A stretch of DNA of 48,880 bases from Bacteroidetes bacterium MED-G20 (GTDB lineage: Bacteria > Bacteroidota > Bacteroidia > Flavobacteriales_D > Parvicellaceae): NCBI GenBank assembly GCA_905182745.1, contig CAJJCR010000012.1:1-48880 (forward strand), read 5' to 3'. Under the pieces are notes generated by a model. That model saw only the letters and a list, made by a program, of their open reading frames with translations, was not told the DNA's origin and made no database searches. Shown in pieces: positions 1 through 10,506 of this stretch. Each line of letters begins with the position of its first letter. Within the stretch, counting starts at the first letter, position 1. The position numbers and the translations under genes were made by a program.

Positions 1-487
1 AAAGCTGTAAGAGATAAAGCTATGCAGTGGGGATTAGATACAAAAGTGGAGAAATTTGAAAGAACTCTTAATGAAGCAGCAGAAGAAGCTTGTAAAACAG
101 CTGCTCCTATTTTTATAAATGCTATTAAAAATATGACTGTAAGTGATGGTTTTAAAATACTTAAAGGAAGTGACAATGCAGCAACTAATTATTTAAAAGA
201 ACAAACCAATACCGAACTATATAATTTATTCTTGACTGAAGTAAAAAAGGCAATTGAAAAAGTAAAACTAACTGCTTATTGGGAACCTCTTGTAAAAAAA
301 TACAATCAATCCACTAGAATTTCTGGAAAAGAATCTATTGAAACTGATTTGAACAAATACGTTATCAGAAAGAGCAGTTCTTGGGCTATTTAAGTTGGTA
401 GCAATTCAAGAAAAGGAAATAAGGAAAAATCCAATGAAAAGAACCTCAGATATTTTGAAAAAAGTTTTCAGCAGTTTAGACCCTTGA
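1..487 (+). CDS. DUF4197 family protein, 5' partial and frameshifted
   Basis: The frame is open from the first base, so the N-terminus lies outside the window. The visible part carries family hallmarks: [19 protein letters not shown] and DNAATNYLK near the start. The first frame stops at 391-393, but the next frame, entered near 377-390, reads [18 protein letters not shown] followed by DILKKVF and ends at 485-487, which is the expected family C-terminus. One indel therefore joins the two parts. Members are usually small exported proteins of unknown function; nothing here assigns a role. Identification is by remembered family pattern, not by search. Confidence 0.75.
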
Positions 488-513
488 AAAGTTATTTTTT
501 CTAAATTTAGTTA

Positions 514-1403
514 ATGCTCCAAGAAGCTAATTCAAACTATAAAACTATTCCCCCAACTGAGCTTATAATTACTGAGGAAGGAAGAATTTATCATTTAGAC
601 CTGAAACCCGAAGAAATTGGTCAAACAATTATTTTGGTGGGTGACCAAGAAAGAGTACCAACTATTTCAAAATATTTTGACAGAATAGAATTTAAGAGAT
701 CTAAGAGAGAATTTGTAACTCATACTGGACTAATTAACAATAAACGAGTTTCTGTTATTTCTACAGGCATTGGTTGTGACAATATAGATATTGTAATTAA
801 TGAATTAGATGCTCTAGTTAATATTGATTTTGAGAAAAAACTATTAAAAGAAAACATACATCTTTAGATATAATAAGAATAGGAACATGTGGTGCTTTAC
901 AAAATGAAATTCCTGTTGATACTTTTGTTTTATCTTCTTTTGGACTGGGTTTTGATGGATTACTATCCTTTTACAAACCAGTATATGAACCTGAAGAAAA
1001 AGCACTTCAAAAAGCATTTTTACAACAGACTCCATGGCCAAATGATGCCAACAAACCCTATTTTGTCAAGGGAAGTGAAGAACTTGCAAGTAAAATTGGA
1101 AAAGGAATGTTTAAAGGTATAACTGCAACTGCAAATGGGTTTTATGGACCTCAGGGAAGAACGTTAAGATTAAGCACTAGAGTGCCAGACATGAATGAAT
1201 TTCTTAAAAGGTTTGAGCATAAAAATCATAAAATATTAAACTTTGAAATGGAAACATCTGCTTTGTATGGATTGAGTGCTTTACTTGGACATCATTCATG
1301 CACAGTTTGTGCTGTGATAGGAAATCGATTTACCAATACTTTTTCCGATGACTACAAGAAAACAGTTGCAAACTTGGTGCAGAAAGTACTGAGAAGAATT
1401 TAA
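514..1403 (+). CDS. Nucleoside phosphorylase (uridine phosphorylase-like), frameshifted
   Basis: The protein should cleave a nucleoside with phosphate to free base plus (deoxy)ribose-1-phosphate in pyrimidine or purine salvage. The N-terminus has IYHLDLKPEEIGQTIILVGD with the phosphate-binding GD, then STGIGCDN. The frame breaks in the A6 run at 835-840; the following frame reads TSLDIIRIGTCGALQ, a core motif of the PNP/UDP family, and later LNFEMETSALYGL, the ribose and base contact region. The joined length of about 295 residues is normal. The downstream TGL-like gene starts 62 bases on. Substrate cannot be fixed from sequence alone; uridine phosphorylase is the closest resemblance. Confidence 0.85.
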
Positions 1404-1465
1404 ATCTAAATTCTGAGAACTTTTATAAAGAAATAGCGTATAGAAAAATAGATTTAATTCTTTGT

Positions 1466-2346
1466 ATGAAGAATAGAAATGAAATAGATGCACTGGTAAG
1501 TTTACTTGACGATCCGGATGAAATTATTTTTAATCAGATAAAAAGTCAACTTTTAGATCTTGGTACAGATTGTATTCCTCACTTAGAAAAAGCAAATTTT
1601 GAAAATGAATACGGTCCAGTATTTAAATCCAGAATAAGTGGAATAACTCATGAGATAAGTCTTACAAAAATTTTAAAAGAACACAAAGAATGGATTCATC
1701 ATCCAGTAAATTTAATTGATGGAGTTAATCAAATTGATCAATACTTTTTTCCAAACATTACTAAATCTTATATTCAAAACGAATTAAGTACAATAGCATC
1801 GGATATTTCCAAGCATTTATCTGATACCATGAGTCCAATTGAAAAAGTAAGTGTTATCAATGACGTTTTGTATGACATTTACAATTTTAAAGGAGATAAA
1901 AAAAATTATCCAATGCTCCTGAACTTCTTCTTTTGGAAAGTTATTACAAACTAAAAAAGGAAATCCCTTTAACAAATTCTATTCTGTATATCGAGATTAT
2001 TAGACTTTTAAACTTGCCTATAATGGGAATAAATTTACCCAATCATTTTATAGTAGGTTATTTAAATTCAAAGGAAAATCACCAATACCCAAACAACTAC
2101 AAATTCACTAAAAAAGATGTTAAGTTTTACATAAATCCTTTTAGCCAAGGGGTTATGTTAAAGCAAGAAGATGTACATGACTTTATTCAAGAAATTAATG
2201 TGATTAATAATGAATATTATTACATCCCTTGTCCATATAGCCATATTACCAAAAGAATTTTAACTAATCTTAATTTTAGCTACAAAAAAACAGATAACAT
2301 TCTTTTAAAAAGTGATCTTAAAAAAATCATTGCTCTTTATCATTAA
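1466..2346 (+). CDS. SirB1 / transglutaminase-like family protein, frameshifted
   Basis: The N-terminal half (about 110 residues) is helical, starting with a HEAT-like stretch, LVSLLDDPDEIIFNQIKSQL. The second half shows the transglutaminase-like core: PLTNSILYIEIIRLLNLP followed by GINLPNHFIVGY, where family members usually have NPISLSILY and GVNLPGHFL. The usual catalytic Cys is absent, as is typical for this SirB1-type group, so enzyme activity is not implied. The frame shifts in the A8 run at 1898-1905; across it the reading becomes NAPELLLLESYYKLKKEIPLT without a stop. Function is unknown. Confidence 0.75.
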
Positions 2347-2421
2347 ATTTTAGCAGTTCATCATTAAAGACATGCCAACATTGACAAACATTAGATATAT
2401 TTATTTAAAATAGATTCATAG

Positions 2422-2989
2422 GTGGATTTTGTCGAATCTATAGATAATGTATATAATAATTCCATAAAAGCAATTCAAGATGCTTCTGGAAAACTTCTTC
2501 TCACACACTTGGGAGAAATGAAACCCGACACTATAACCAACCTAAGTGAAAAAGCAGAGTCCAAACTTTTTGAAATTTGTGCTGCTAAAAAAAATATAAA
2601 AAACTTATTTAATATTTTAATTGAGGGACTTCAAAACATAAAAAATCATGGCGAATTTGGCCCAGAAAATAATCAGATTTCTTTTTTCCATATCTATGAT
2701 TTAGAAGATTCTTTTATTTGTAATTTTTCCAACTTAATTGATAATGAGGATTACATAGAAATCAAGATATCTAAAAACATTGATCATTTAAATACACTTG
2801 AAAGACCTGAGCTAAAAGCACTTTATTTAGAAACTTTGACTAATGGACAAATATCCAAAAAAGGAGGAGCAGGTCTTGGGATTATAATTATGGCTATGAA
2901 ATCAAGAAACAAAATTGATTATAAGACTTTTTCATGTCGATAGTAATTTATCTATGCTATCGTTAAATATTAAGGTTACTAAAGCATAA
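2422..2989 (+). CDS. SiaB-like (DUF6272) histidine-kinase-type protein, frameshifted at the end
   Basis: The protein resembles the SiaB kinase family, anti-sigma-like GHKL ATPases that phosphorylate a partner on Ser/Thr. The N box is visible as FNILIEGLQNIKNHGE (E68, N72, H76) and the G box as KKGGAGLGI near residues 147-154. A TAG stop directly precedes the GTG at 2422, so GTG is the only reasonable start in this frame. The first frame stops at 2941, but a one-base shift near 2928-2932 gives FFHVDSNLSMLSLNIKVTKA, the expected closing strand, with a stop at 2987-2989. No SiaA-type phosphatase or SiaC-type substrate gene is next to it. Confidence 0.8.
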
Positions 2990-3011
2990 TATTTCTACTT
3001 CAAATAATAAT

Positions 3012-4324
3012 TCACTTTATCCAATAAATTCCAATTTCCCTTGGTGAAAGTCTGGAATATCTCATAGGCTTACTTCCCTTATTCACTGACTTTTTAGATA
3101 ACTCTACAATGGAAGACCACTCAGCTGCATCGTAAACATCTTGATCTAGTGGAAGTCCATTTCTTAGACAGTAAATTAATCTATAATCCATTATGTAATC
3201 CATTCCCCCATGTCCACCTATTTGCTGAGCTATATCTTTTATTTGTTTTATTACAGTTGGCTCATATTTCAAAAGTGTATCGTTAATGTCTTCTAGACTT
3301 ATTGAGCGGTGAGCCTTGGGCTCAAATGCCATTGATTTAACAGGATATTTTTGAGCAAAACCTTTAGTTCCACTTATGGTGAAATAGCCTGGAATATGGT
3401 CTAGGACTAGTCACATCGTGTTGCAACATTATAGTCTTACCCTTATGTGTTCTAATTAATGTTGTATTCATATCTCCCTTTTCAAAACTATTTCCATTCC
3501 ATTTATTTTCAGGTGCAAAATTTTCTTCTGAATATTTTGTTAATCCATATTGATTACTGGACATAGATACTAAATGAGTCATTTTATCCCCTCTATGAAT
3601 GCCTAACAAGTGTGCTAAAGGTCCCAAACCATGAGTTGGATAAGTATTGCCATTTGTTTTTTGTAAATTCTTTAATCTCCAGTGATTCCAATAGTAAGTA
3701 TTGCTAAAATTTAAGGCTCGTAAATCGTGTATGTAGGCACCCTCCGCATGGACTAAATCACCAAATAAATTATTTTGAGACATATTCAGGACTGTAATTT
3801 CAAAGAAATCATACATACAATTTTCTAATTGAATACAATGTTTTCTGGTTTTCTCTGCAGTTTTTACCAACTTCCAACAATCTTTTACTGTCATTGCTGC
3901 TGGAACTTCCACTGCTACATGTTTGTCATTTTTCATTGCATAAATTGCTATTGGAGAATGCAATTCCCAATGGGTACAGACATAAATTAAATCAATATCA
4001 TTTCTTTGACAGATAACCTTCCAATCCTCTTTACCATAATACTTTACGGGTTTTTTATATTGGTAATTTTTAAAATATTTTTCGTGTAAATTATTTACTT
4101 TATTTGAGTCAATATCTGCTATGGCAACTATTTTAACTCCTGGAATATTTGGGAGTCTACCTAATGCAGATTGTCCACGGTTTCCCAGTCCTATTACAGC
4201 AATTCTAACGGTATCAATTTTTGGACAGCTTAATGCTAGAGCATGGTTATTTTCATCCAAAGTATTATTCCATTTAACAAAAAGAGCGTCGTAGGAGTTA
4301 TCTCTGAATAAGGCTTTTGTGCAT
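3012..4324 (-). CDS. Gfo/Idh/MocA-fold protein, glycoside hydrolase 109-like, frameshifted
   Basis: GH109 enzymes remove alpha-N-acetylgalactosamine using a bound NAD and an oxidation-elimination mechanism. The Rossmann motif RIAVIGLGNRGQSALG, the EVPAAMTV segment, and GAYIHDLR (with the family Tyr and His) are visible; GTKGFAQKYP appears near 3340. Two shifts are needed. One, near 3373-3380, joins the body to the C-terminal part starting around 3332. The other lies in the A run just after an ATG at 4322-4324, giving MHKALFRDNSYDALFVKW before the Rossmann fold; without it only a TTG at 4260 is available. Unlike many Bacteroidota members there is no Tat or Sec signal, so it may be cytoplasmic or a different Gfo/Idh/MocA activity. 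Confidence 0.75.
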
Positions 4325-4329
4325 TAAAT

Positions 4330-4395
4330 AAAGAAATATTTAGATAATAATAATACAGATGTATATCTAAGAAAGAAATTGGAAAATATTTCTTT
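4330..4395. repeat. 12-bp perfect inverted repeat in an intergenic spacer
   Basis: AAAGAAATATTT at 4330-4341 is exactly matched by its reverse complement AAATATTTCTTT at 4384-4395, with 42 bases between. The pair lies in the 137-base spacer between the end of acnB and the start of the GH109-like gene, both on the minus strand. It could form an AT-rich stem near the acnB mRNA end or bind a dimeric regulator. In DNA this AT-rich, such a repeat may also be chance. Confidence 0.45.
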
Positions 4396-4461
4396 AAAAT
4401 AATTTAAATTCAAGCATTATTCATTGCATCTAATTTAGGAAAAAAACAAAGCCAGAAAAAT

Positions 4462-7240
4462 TCAGGAACACAAACTTTTTTGAGGTGGTGCAAACTTTGT
4501 TAAATTGATACCGACTACTGCACTTTCGTATTCTTCGATGGAAGGTGTTCTACCTAAAACTGCGGAGAGAACAACTACTGGTGTAGAAGCCAATAGGGAC
4601 TCTCCTTTCTTTCTGTCAGAGTCCGCAACAACACGTCCTTGAAATAACCGTGTAGAAGTAGCCATAACAGTATCTCCTTTTTCAGCTTTTTCTTGATTCC
4701 CCATACAAAGGTTACATCCTGGTCTCTCGAAATACATCATATTTTCATATTCAGTTCGAGCTAGTTTTTTGGAGCATTGATCATTAAATTCAAATCCAGA
4801 ATATTTTTGTAAGACATCCCAATCTCCTTCATTCTGTTAATTCATCAATAATATTGTAAGTTGGAGCAGCAACTACTAAGGGTGCATGAAATTCAATCTT
4901 TACCATGAATGTTTTCAAGATTTCTAAGCATTTGGGCAAGAATCTTTAGATCGCCCTTATGAACCATACAAGAGCCTACAAATCCAAGATCAACTTTTTT
5001 ATTTCCACCATAATATGAAAGTGGTCTAATAGTATCGTGGGTATATCTCTTAGAAACATCTTCGTTATTTACATCTGGATCTGCTATCATTGGTTGAGCA
5101 ATAATATCTAAATCTACTTCAAATTCTGCAAAATATTTAGCGTTAGAATCGGGTGTTAATGCCGGTTTTTTTCCAGATCTAATTTCTGAAATTCTTTTAT
5201 TTGCTCTATCTATAAGACCTTTGAAGGACTTGAGTTTATTGTCCATTCCTTTATCTATCATTATACTAATTCTACTCTTAGCAACCTCTAAAGATTCTAT
5301 TAAAGTATCATTCTCAGAAATACAAATAGAGGCTTTTGCCTTCATTTCTGCAGTCCAATCTGTAAAAGTAAATGCTTTATCTGCAAGAAGAGTACCAATA
5401 TGCACTTCAATAATTTTCCCTTGAAAAACATTTTCTCCTCAAATCTATCCAAGCATTTGAGATTGTGTAGCATGAACAACATCTCGAAAATCCATATGAG
5501 ACTTCATTTCTCCTTTAAAAGTAACTTTTACAGATTCTGGAATTGGCATGGAAGCTTCTCCTGTAGCAAGTGCTAAGAGCAACTGTTCCAGAGTCAGCAC
5601 CAAAAGCAACTCCCTTTAGACATTCTAGTATGAGAATCTCCTCCGATAATAATTGCCCAATCGTCTACAGTAAGATCATTTAAAACCTTATGAATCACAT
5701 CAGTCATTGCATGGTATTTATCCAAGTGGATCACGGGCAGTAATAAGTCCAAAATCATTCATAAACTTCATGAGCTTTAGGAATATTTTCTTGTGCTTTT
5801 TATCCCATACTGATGCGGTATGACATCCAGACTGGTAAGCCCCATCAACGATAGGCGAAATAACTGTCGCGGCCATAGACTCTAACTCTTGAGAAGTCAT
5901 AAGACCAGTTGTGTCTTGTGAACCTACTATATTTACTTCAACACGAACATCAGAACCAGCATGTAATACTTTGCCTGGAGTTATTCCAACAGCATTTTTA
6001 TTAAATATTTTTTCTACAGCAGTTAATCCCTGGTCCCTGGATGAGAAATTTCTTTTGACGGGGCAAATACTGTAGGCATATCAATACCTAAGTCTTGCTG
6101 CAAATGTTTGTAATTTTTTTCCAAATACAATTGCATAAGAACCACCTGCTCTCATAAACTCCATTTTTTGGGGGTAAATGCAGCAGAAATATCACTTAGT
6201 TCTTTTCCACGTTATATAATTTTTTCTTTTTTGTATTTATGGTAAGAACTGTTCCTGTTTTAACAGAATAAACTTCTTCTAATACGGCTCACCATCTGAA
6301 TCCGTCACAGTATTTCCATCTGCATCTTTTTTCTTTACCCAATTTTTTAAGATCAAGACCAATTCCACCAGTTACACCAACTGTGTAAGGAAAATTGGAG
6401 AAATACCATTGGTACCAGCAACTACAGGTGCTATATTTATAAATGGAACAAAAGAACTTGCTTGTTTCCAATCCATAGTGCTACATTATTTACACCAGAC
6501 ATTCTTGAAGATCCAACACCCATAGTTCCTTTTTCTGCTATTAACATAATAGTTTTATCAGGATGTTTCTCTTTTAAAGCTAGGAGTTCATTTTGACGTT
6601 CTACATTGTGTTCAAACATACATTTACCATGTAACTCTCTATCTGACCTAGAGTGGGCATCACTTCCGGGAGATAATAAATCTGTAGATATATCTCCTAC
6701 TCCAGCTACATAGGTAACTACTTTTATTTCTTCTTTAACAGCTGGAAGTTTGGTGAAAAATTCAGCATTTGCATAACTTTCTAAAATCTCTTTGGCTAAT
6801 AAATTTCCATTTTATATGCTTCTTCTAATCGAGACATATCAGCTTCGTAAAGAAAAACTTGAGTTTTAAGTACTATTAGCTGCTTGTTTGGCATTGAAGA
6901 ATCGCTACTCTAAAGCTAAATCAAGTAGTACGTCAATAGAAGGACCACCTTTCATGTGAGACAATAGTTCAAAGGCAAAAGCTGGTGAAATTTCTTCTAA
7001 AGAGAAGGTTTTAAGGATGATTTCTTTTAAAAATTTAGCTTTAACTACTGCAGCACTTGTTGTTCCAGGAATAACATTGTAGGTAAAGAAATTAATTGAA
7101 TCGCCTCTATATTGGTGGGTTTCGTCTTTTATTTGATGAATAATTTCACTGAGTAATTCTCCATCTTCAATTGGCTTAGGGTGAAGACCATCTTCTTTTC
7201 GCAAATCAATTTCTTTTAAGTACTCTTGGTATAAACTCAT
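4462..7240 (-). CDS. acnB: Aconitate hydratase B (AcnB), heavily frameshifted
   Basis: AcnB interconverts citrate and isocitrate and can act on 2-methylcitrate-pathway intermediates; it holds a 4Fe-4S cluster. The N-terminal HEAT-like domain is clear (GLHPKPIEDGELLSEII, GTTSAA, SHMKGGPS). The cluster cysteines are present in GFVGSCMVHKGD near 4960-4985 and RPGCNLCMGNQ near 4700-4725. Other signatures are GSQDTTGLMTSQELE, GAYQSGCHTAS and IIGGDSHTRM. The span, 2,779 bases, fits the usual length of about 920 residues, yet at least nine shifts occur, for example near 6905, 6880, 6815, 6462, 6385, 6040, 5745, 5615, 5450 and 4895. Length conservation and retained cluster ligands point to sequence errors rather than decay. 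Confidence 0.88.
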
Positions 7241-7320
7241 ATTTTAAAGACTTTTAAATTTTTTAAAATTTGGAAATTACAAACTACCTAACTGATTAAA
7301 ATCCAAAAATTTTTAGAATT

Positions 7321-7355
7321 CAAATTTACTGAATTTGAGCGAAGTAACAAAGATA
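7321..7355 (-). promoter_or_regulatory. Candidate -7 boxes upstream of acnB
   Basis: Two matches to the Bacteroidota -7 consensus TAnnTTTG are read on the minus strand: TATCTTTG (7348-7355) and TAAATTTG (7321-7328). They sit 80-115 bases ahead of the acnB start, in the only spacer of this region. The second box is also half of a short CAAATT/AATTTG inverted repeat. No strong -33 TTTG at ideal spacing was seen, so confidence is limited. Confidence 0.4.
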
Positions 7356-7403
7356 GTTTGCTCAATATTAAATAAAAAAATTCCGTATTATAAGAGGGGG
7401 GGG

Positions 7404-8103
7404 CTACAGAAGAATATTTTTAATTTCGTCTAAGTTCGAAACTTCTTTCCATACATTTGTATTATTTGATTTTTGATTAGGATTAAAATATATAGCCTTC
7501 ATTCCCAACTCTAGAGCGCCTTGAATATCTGTATTTAAATCGTCCCCAATCATTACAGAATTCTCTAGACTTGCTCCAGCTTTTTCTAAAGCATAATTAA
7601 ATATTAAAGGACTTGGTTTCTTTGCTCCTGCCATTTCAGATGTTACAACTATTTTAAAAAATTTAGCCAAGCCAGACTGGTCAATTTTGACATGTTGAAC
7701 TTCCTCAAATCCATTAGTAATTATATGTAAGGAATATTTATGGGAGTAAATACTCTAACAATTCAAATGTATCAGGTATCAATATGGTTCTGTAGGGTGA
7801 GTTTTTAACATAATCCTCCCCAATTTTAATTGAAAGTTCTAAATTATAAATGCCAAAATATTCAAGGGTTTCTTTAAATCTCTCGAATCTTAAATTTTCT
7901 TTACTAAGTTGATTTAACCTATATCTTTCCCAGCACTTTTCATTAATTTTTTTATAAACTTTTACAAATTCTTCTGCTATGGAAATTCCTTTTTGATGCA
8001 AATTGTGACAATTGTATAAATTAATCAATTCATTAAAAGAATTGGTTTCAAAATCCCATAAAGTTCTGTCTAAATCAAAAAACAAATGCTTTATATCCAT
8101 CAA
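7404..8103 (-). CDS. HAD-superfamily hydrolase, YjjG-type nucleotidase, frameshifted
   Basis: The protein begins HLFFDLDRTLWDFETNS, with the HAD motif I DLDRT including the nucleophile Asp. Motif III/IV appears as GAKKPSPLIFNYALEKAG and SVMIGDDLNTDIQGA. YjjG-type members dephosphorylate pyrimidine 5'-nucleotides, including non-canonical ones. The first frame stops at 7738; a shift near 7740-7750 joins it to SHKYSLHIITNGFEEVQHVK, the expected motif II (ITNG). It lies in a minus-strand run with a membrane protein and upp, overlapping the former by four bases, which fits a pyrimidine salvage or clean-up role. The stop is followed directly by a run of eight G/C pairs. Confidence 0.85.
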
Positions 8104-8546
8104 TTAAAAATAAAGTGATTTATAAAGGTTAAAATAAAAGAAATTGAAGCAAGAGAGGTAAAGACTAACCAGTAAGTCAATTTCCTATCTCCATAAAATT
8201 TAAGAACTACAAAAGTTCCTATTGGAATTGTTAAAAAAACTGGGGCTAGTGAGCACAAAATTAAATAACCTAATTTTGAATTTTTAATTCTAATTATTAT
8301 CCTATTTCTTTTCTTGAAATTTTTTTTGCTCTTTTTTAAAAAAAACCTGTCTTTAGAAGGATTGTTTTTAAAAAAAATAAATCTGTCCAACCAAATAAGA
8401 AACATTGTAACAAAACAATGCGCCAAGTGTAGATGAAATAAAATTTCTAGAAAATTTAAGTCTGTTGTGGCTTCTGCAATTGATGCAGCAAATAAAAACT
8501 TAACATGTGCTAAAAAAAATACATATACATAGACATCCCAACTCAT
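8100..8546 (-). CDS. Small multi-pass inner-membrane protein
   Basis: This 148-residue protein has four hydrophobic segments: about residues 3-22, 38-55, 93-115 and 122-146. Between the second and third lies a strongly basic cytoplasmic loop (KKSKKNFKKRNRIIIRIK). The segment APVFLTIPIGTFVVLKFYGDRK resembles the small-multidrug-export-like membrane proteins seen in Bacteroidota, but I cannot assign a substrate. It overlaps upp by four bases upstream and the HAD hydrolase by four bases downstream, so the three are very likely co-transcribed and translationally coupled. Confidence 0.7.
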   Translation of the reverse strand: MSWDVYVYVFFLAHVKFLFAASIAEATTDLNFLEILFHLHLAHCFVTMFLIWLDRFIFFKNNPSKDRFFLKKSKKNFKKRNRIIIRIKNSKLGYLILCSLAPVFLTIPIGTFVVLKFYGDRKLTYWLVFTSLASISFILTFINHFIFN

Positions 8547-9199
8547 TCATCTTCTTTTTTTCCAAACGCCAAATCTCCAGCATCTCCTAATCCTGGAACA
8601 ATATAAGACTCACTAGTCATTTTAGAATCAATTCCTCCTATCCAAAGAGTAGTATCTTCAGGAAAGTTTTTGGAAATATATTCAACCCCTTGTTCACTTC
8701 CAATAACACAAACAATATGAATTTTAGAAGGAATACCTTTTTTTAAAAGTGCCTTATAAGCTAAAACCATAGACCTTCCGGTAGCCAACATTGGATCTGA
8801 AAGCAAAACAATCTTATCGGTTAAGTTAGGACTTGCCATATATTGAATCTCCACCTCAAATTCTTCTTTACTAGTGTGTTTCCGGTATGCTGAAATAAAA
8901 CAATTTTCAGCGTTGTCGTAATATTTTAATAATCCATTGTGAAGGGGTAAGCCAGCTCTCAAAACAGTGGCCAATACTAAATTTTGAGATGGAACAGTAG
9001 TTTTGGAAGTGCCAAGAGAAGTTTTAGTAACTTGAGAATAACCCTGTAAAGTTTTACTAATTTCATAGGCAGATATCTCCCCTAAACGCTCTAGATTCTT
9101 TCTGAATCTCATACTGTCTTTTTGAATGTTTTCATCTCTAAGCTCCGATAAAAACTTATTGTAAAGAGATGAATACTGACTAAAATTATAAACTTTCAT
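8543..9199 (-). CDS. upp: Uracil phosphoribosyltransferase
   Basis: The enzyme makes UMP from uracil and PRPP in pyrimidine salvage. The PRPP-binding loop is clear at residues 131-143 (VLLSDPMLATGRS) and the uracil-binding C-terminal motif is YIVPGLGDAGDLAFG, near residues 199-213. The ATVLRAGLPLHNG segment (77-89) is also typical. The length of 218 residues is normal and the frame is intact. The gene follows the DUF7033 deacetylase gene after 27 bases and overlaps the next membrane-protein gene, so it probably belongs to one transcript starting upstream of wecB. Confidence 0.95.
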   Translation of the reverse strand: MKVYNFSQYSSLYNKFLSELRDENIQKDSMRFRKNLERLGEISAYEISKTLQGYSQVTKTSLGTSKTTVPSQNLVLATVLRAGLPLHNGLLKYYDNAENCFISAYRKHTSKEEFEVEIQYMASPNLTDKIVLLSDPMLATGRSMVLAYKALLKKGIPSKIHIVCVIGSEQGVEYISKNFPEDTTLWIGGIDSKMTSESYIVPGLGDAGDLAFGKKEDE

Positions 9200-9226
9200 G
9201 GTATGAATTTAACGAACAAAAGTGGA

Positions 9227-10506
9227 TTAATCTAACCAAGTTGTCTCAAAGACTGATCTCCATCCTTTCCACCTGTCCTGATTACTTAAAGATTCGTTAT
9301 GCCAAACAGCATTAAATGCACCATTAACTTTTCTCACTTCATACTTTATTTTAGAAATTAGTTTAGATGAATGTTCTGGTGTGAATTTTAATTTATCATT
9401 TAAAACACCATCCATATATGCAAATGGAAATATTTTTAAATCTGTGGTACATTCGTTCTCTAAATCATAAAAATAAAATGATGTACAAGTTCCAGCTCTA
9501 AATCCTATTCTATCTGAAAAACCCATGCTGTAATCCTGCTTAATTCCAGCTTTCAATAAAATCTGATAGGATTTTGGAAGGTTGAATTTAAGATAATGAA
9601 ATCTAGAAACACTTGTTTTATTGGTAATTTTATCTAATCTAGAAATTTCCATCTTTAATGTCTCTAAATTATTAAATGACTTATATGACGGGTGAATTCC
9701 AGTTAAATGATTCTTGGATATAGAACTTATTAAATTAATTAAATAAGGATGCTTGTGACTGATGTTCTTATCCATCTTCGCATAATCTCCTAACAAAAAG
9801 AAAAAGATTGATTTTAATTGATTTGTTTTTAAAAATTCAAGAATGTAATCATAGTTATCATATGGGTCTTTAATTTTCCCTACAAGAAATTCAAGTCGTT
9901 GCTTTACTTATAAAATCTAAAACTAATTAAATCTTTAAAAAACGAACCTAAAGATCTAGAGAAACCCTTATACTTAAAAGCATAAGCATTGTCAATATCA
10001 AAAGTAGAATACTGATGGAATTTTCTTGGGGAAGTTAATTCCACATTAAATTTTGCATTTAATTGACTTAATAGCGAAAAACACCACTGATCAACTATAG
10101 GATTTTGCTCTAAATTTAATTTTACTAGACTAGAATTGCTAGAAATAAATCTCTGGTGCTCATCATAATCTTTAGTATGGTACTCTTCCATTCTAGATAT
10201 TATAAAAAAAATAGAACTTAAAATATCAAAATCGTGATCGCCTTTTTCTTGAGGGAAAAAACAGTTTGATTTGTTTTTTAAGAAAATATACTTTTTAAAA
10301 TCCCAATTGCCATCTACTAGAAATCCTGATGGCTGTATTTGATAATTTTGAAATGGAAGTATTTCATCTGAATAATTAAGTATAACTCCCTCTAAATTTG
10401 TGGAATCTTGAGTCCATTTAAATTCAATTTCTAATAAATTTTTAAAAATAAAATGGAGTACATATTCCAACCTAGAACTTTTTATAGAAGAATATACAGT
10501 AATCAT
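9227..10506 (-). CDS. DUF7033-type polysaccharide deacetylase-like protein, frameshifted
   Basis: The N-terminal part (10506 to about 9904) has the hydrophobic strands of the DUF7033 domain and ends in FHQYSTFDIDNAYAFKYKG, where the TFDIDNA segment matches the first metal-binding motif of NodB-type deacetylases. After a shift near 9900-9905 the second frame continues with FLVGKIKDPYDNYDYI and later THLTGIHPSYKS-like GIHPSY, the second metal motif (HP). The tail GAFNAVWHNESLSN resembles the closing His motif. The protein, about 425 residues, likely removes N-acetyl groups from a sugar. It overlaps wecB by four bases, suggesting it acts in the same amino-sugar pathway. Confidence 0.8.

Noticed and set aside
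4462-7240. acnB as a true pseudogene
   Set aside because: The span equals the normal gene length, the cluster cysteines and motifs are kept, and many unrelated essential genes in the window show the same kind of single-base shift.
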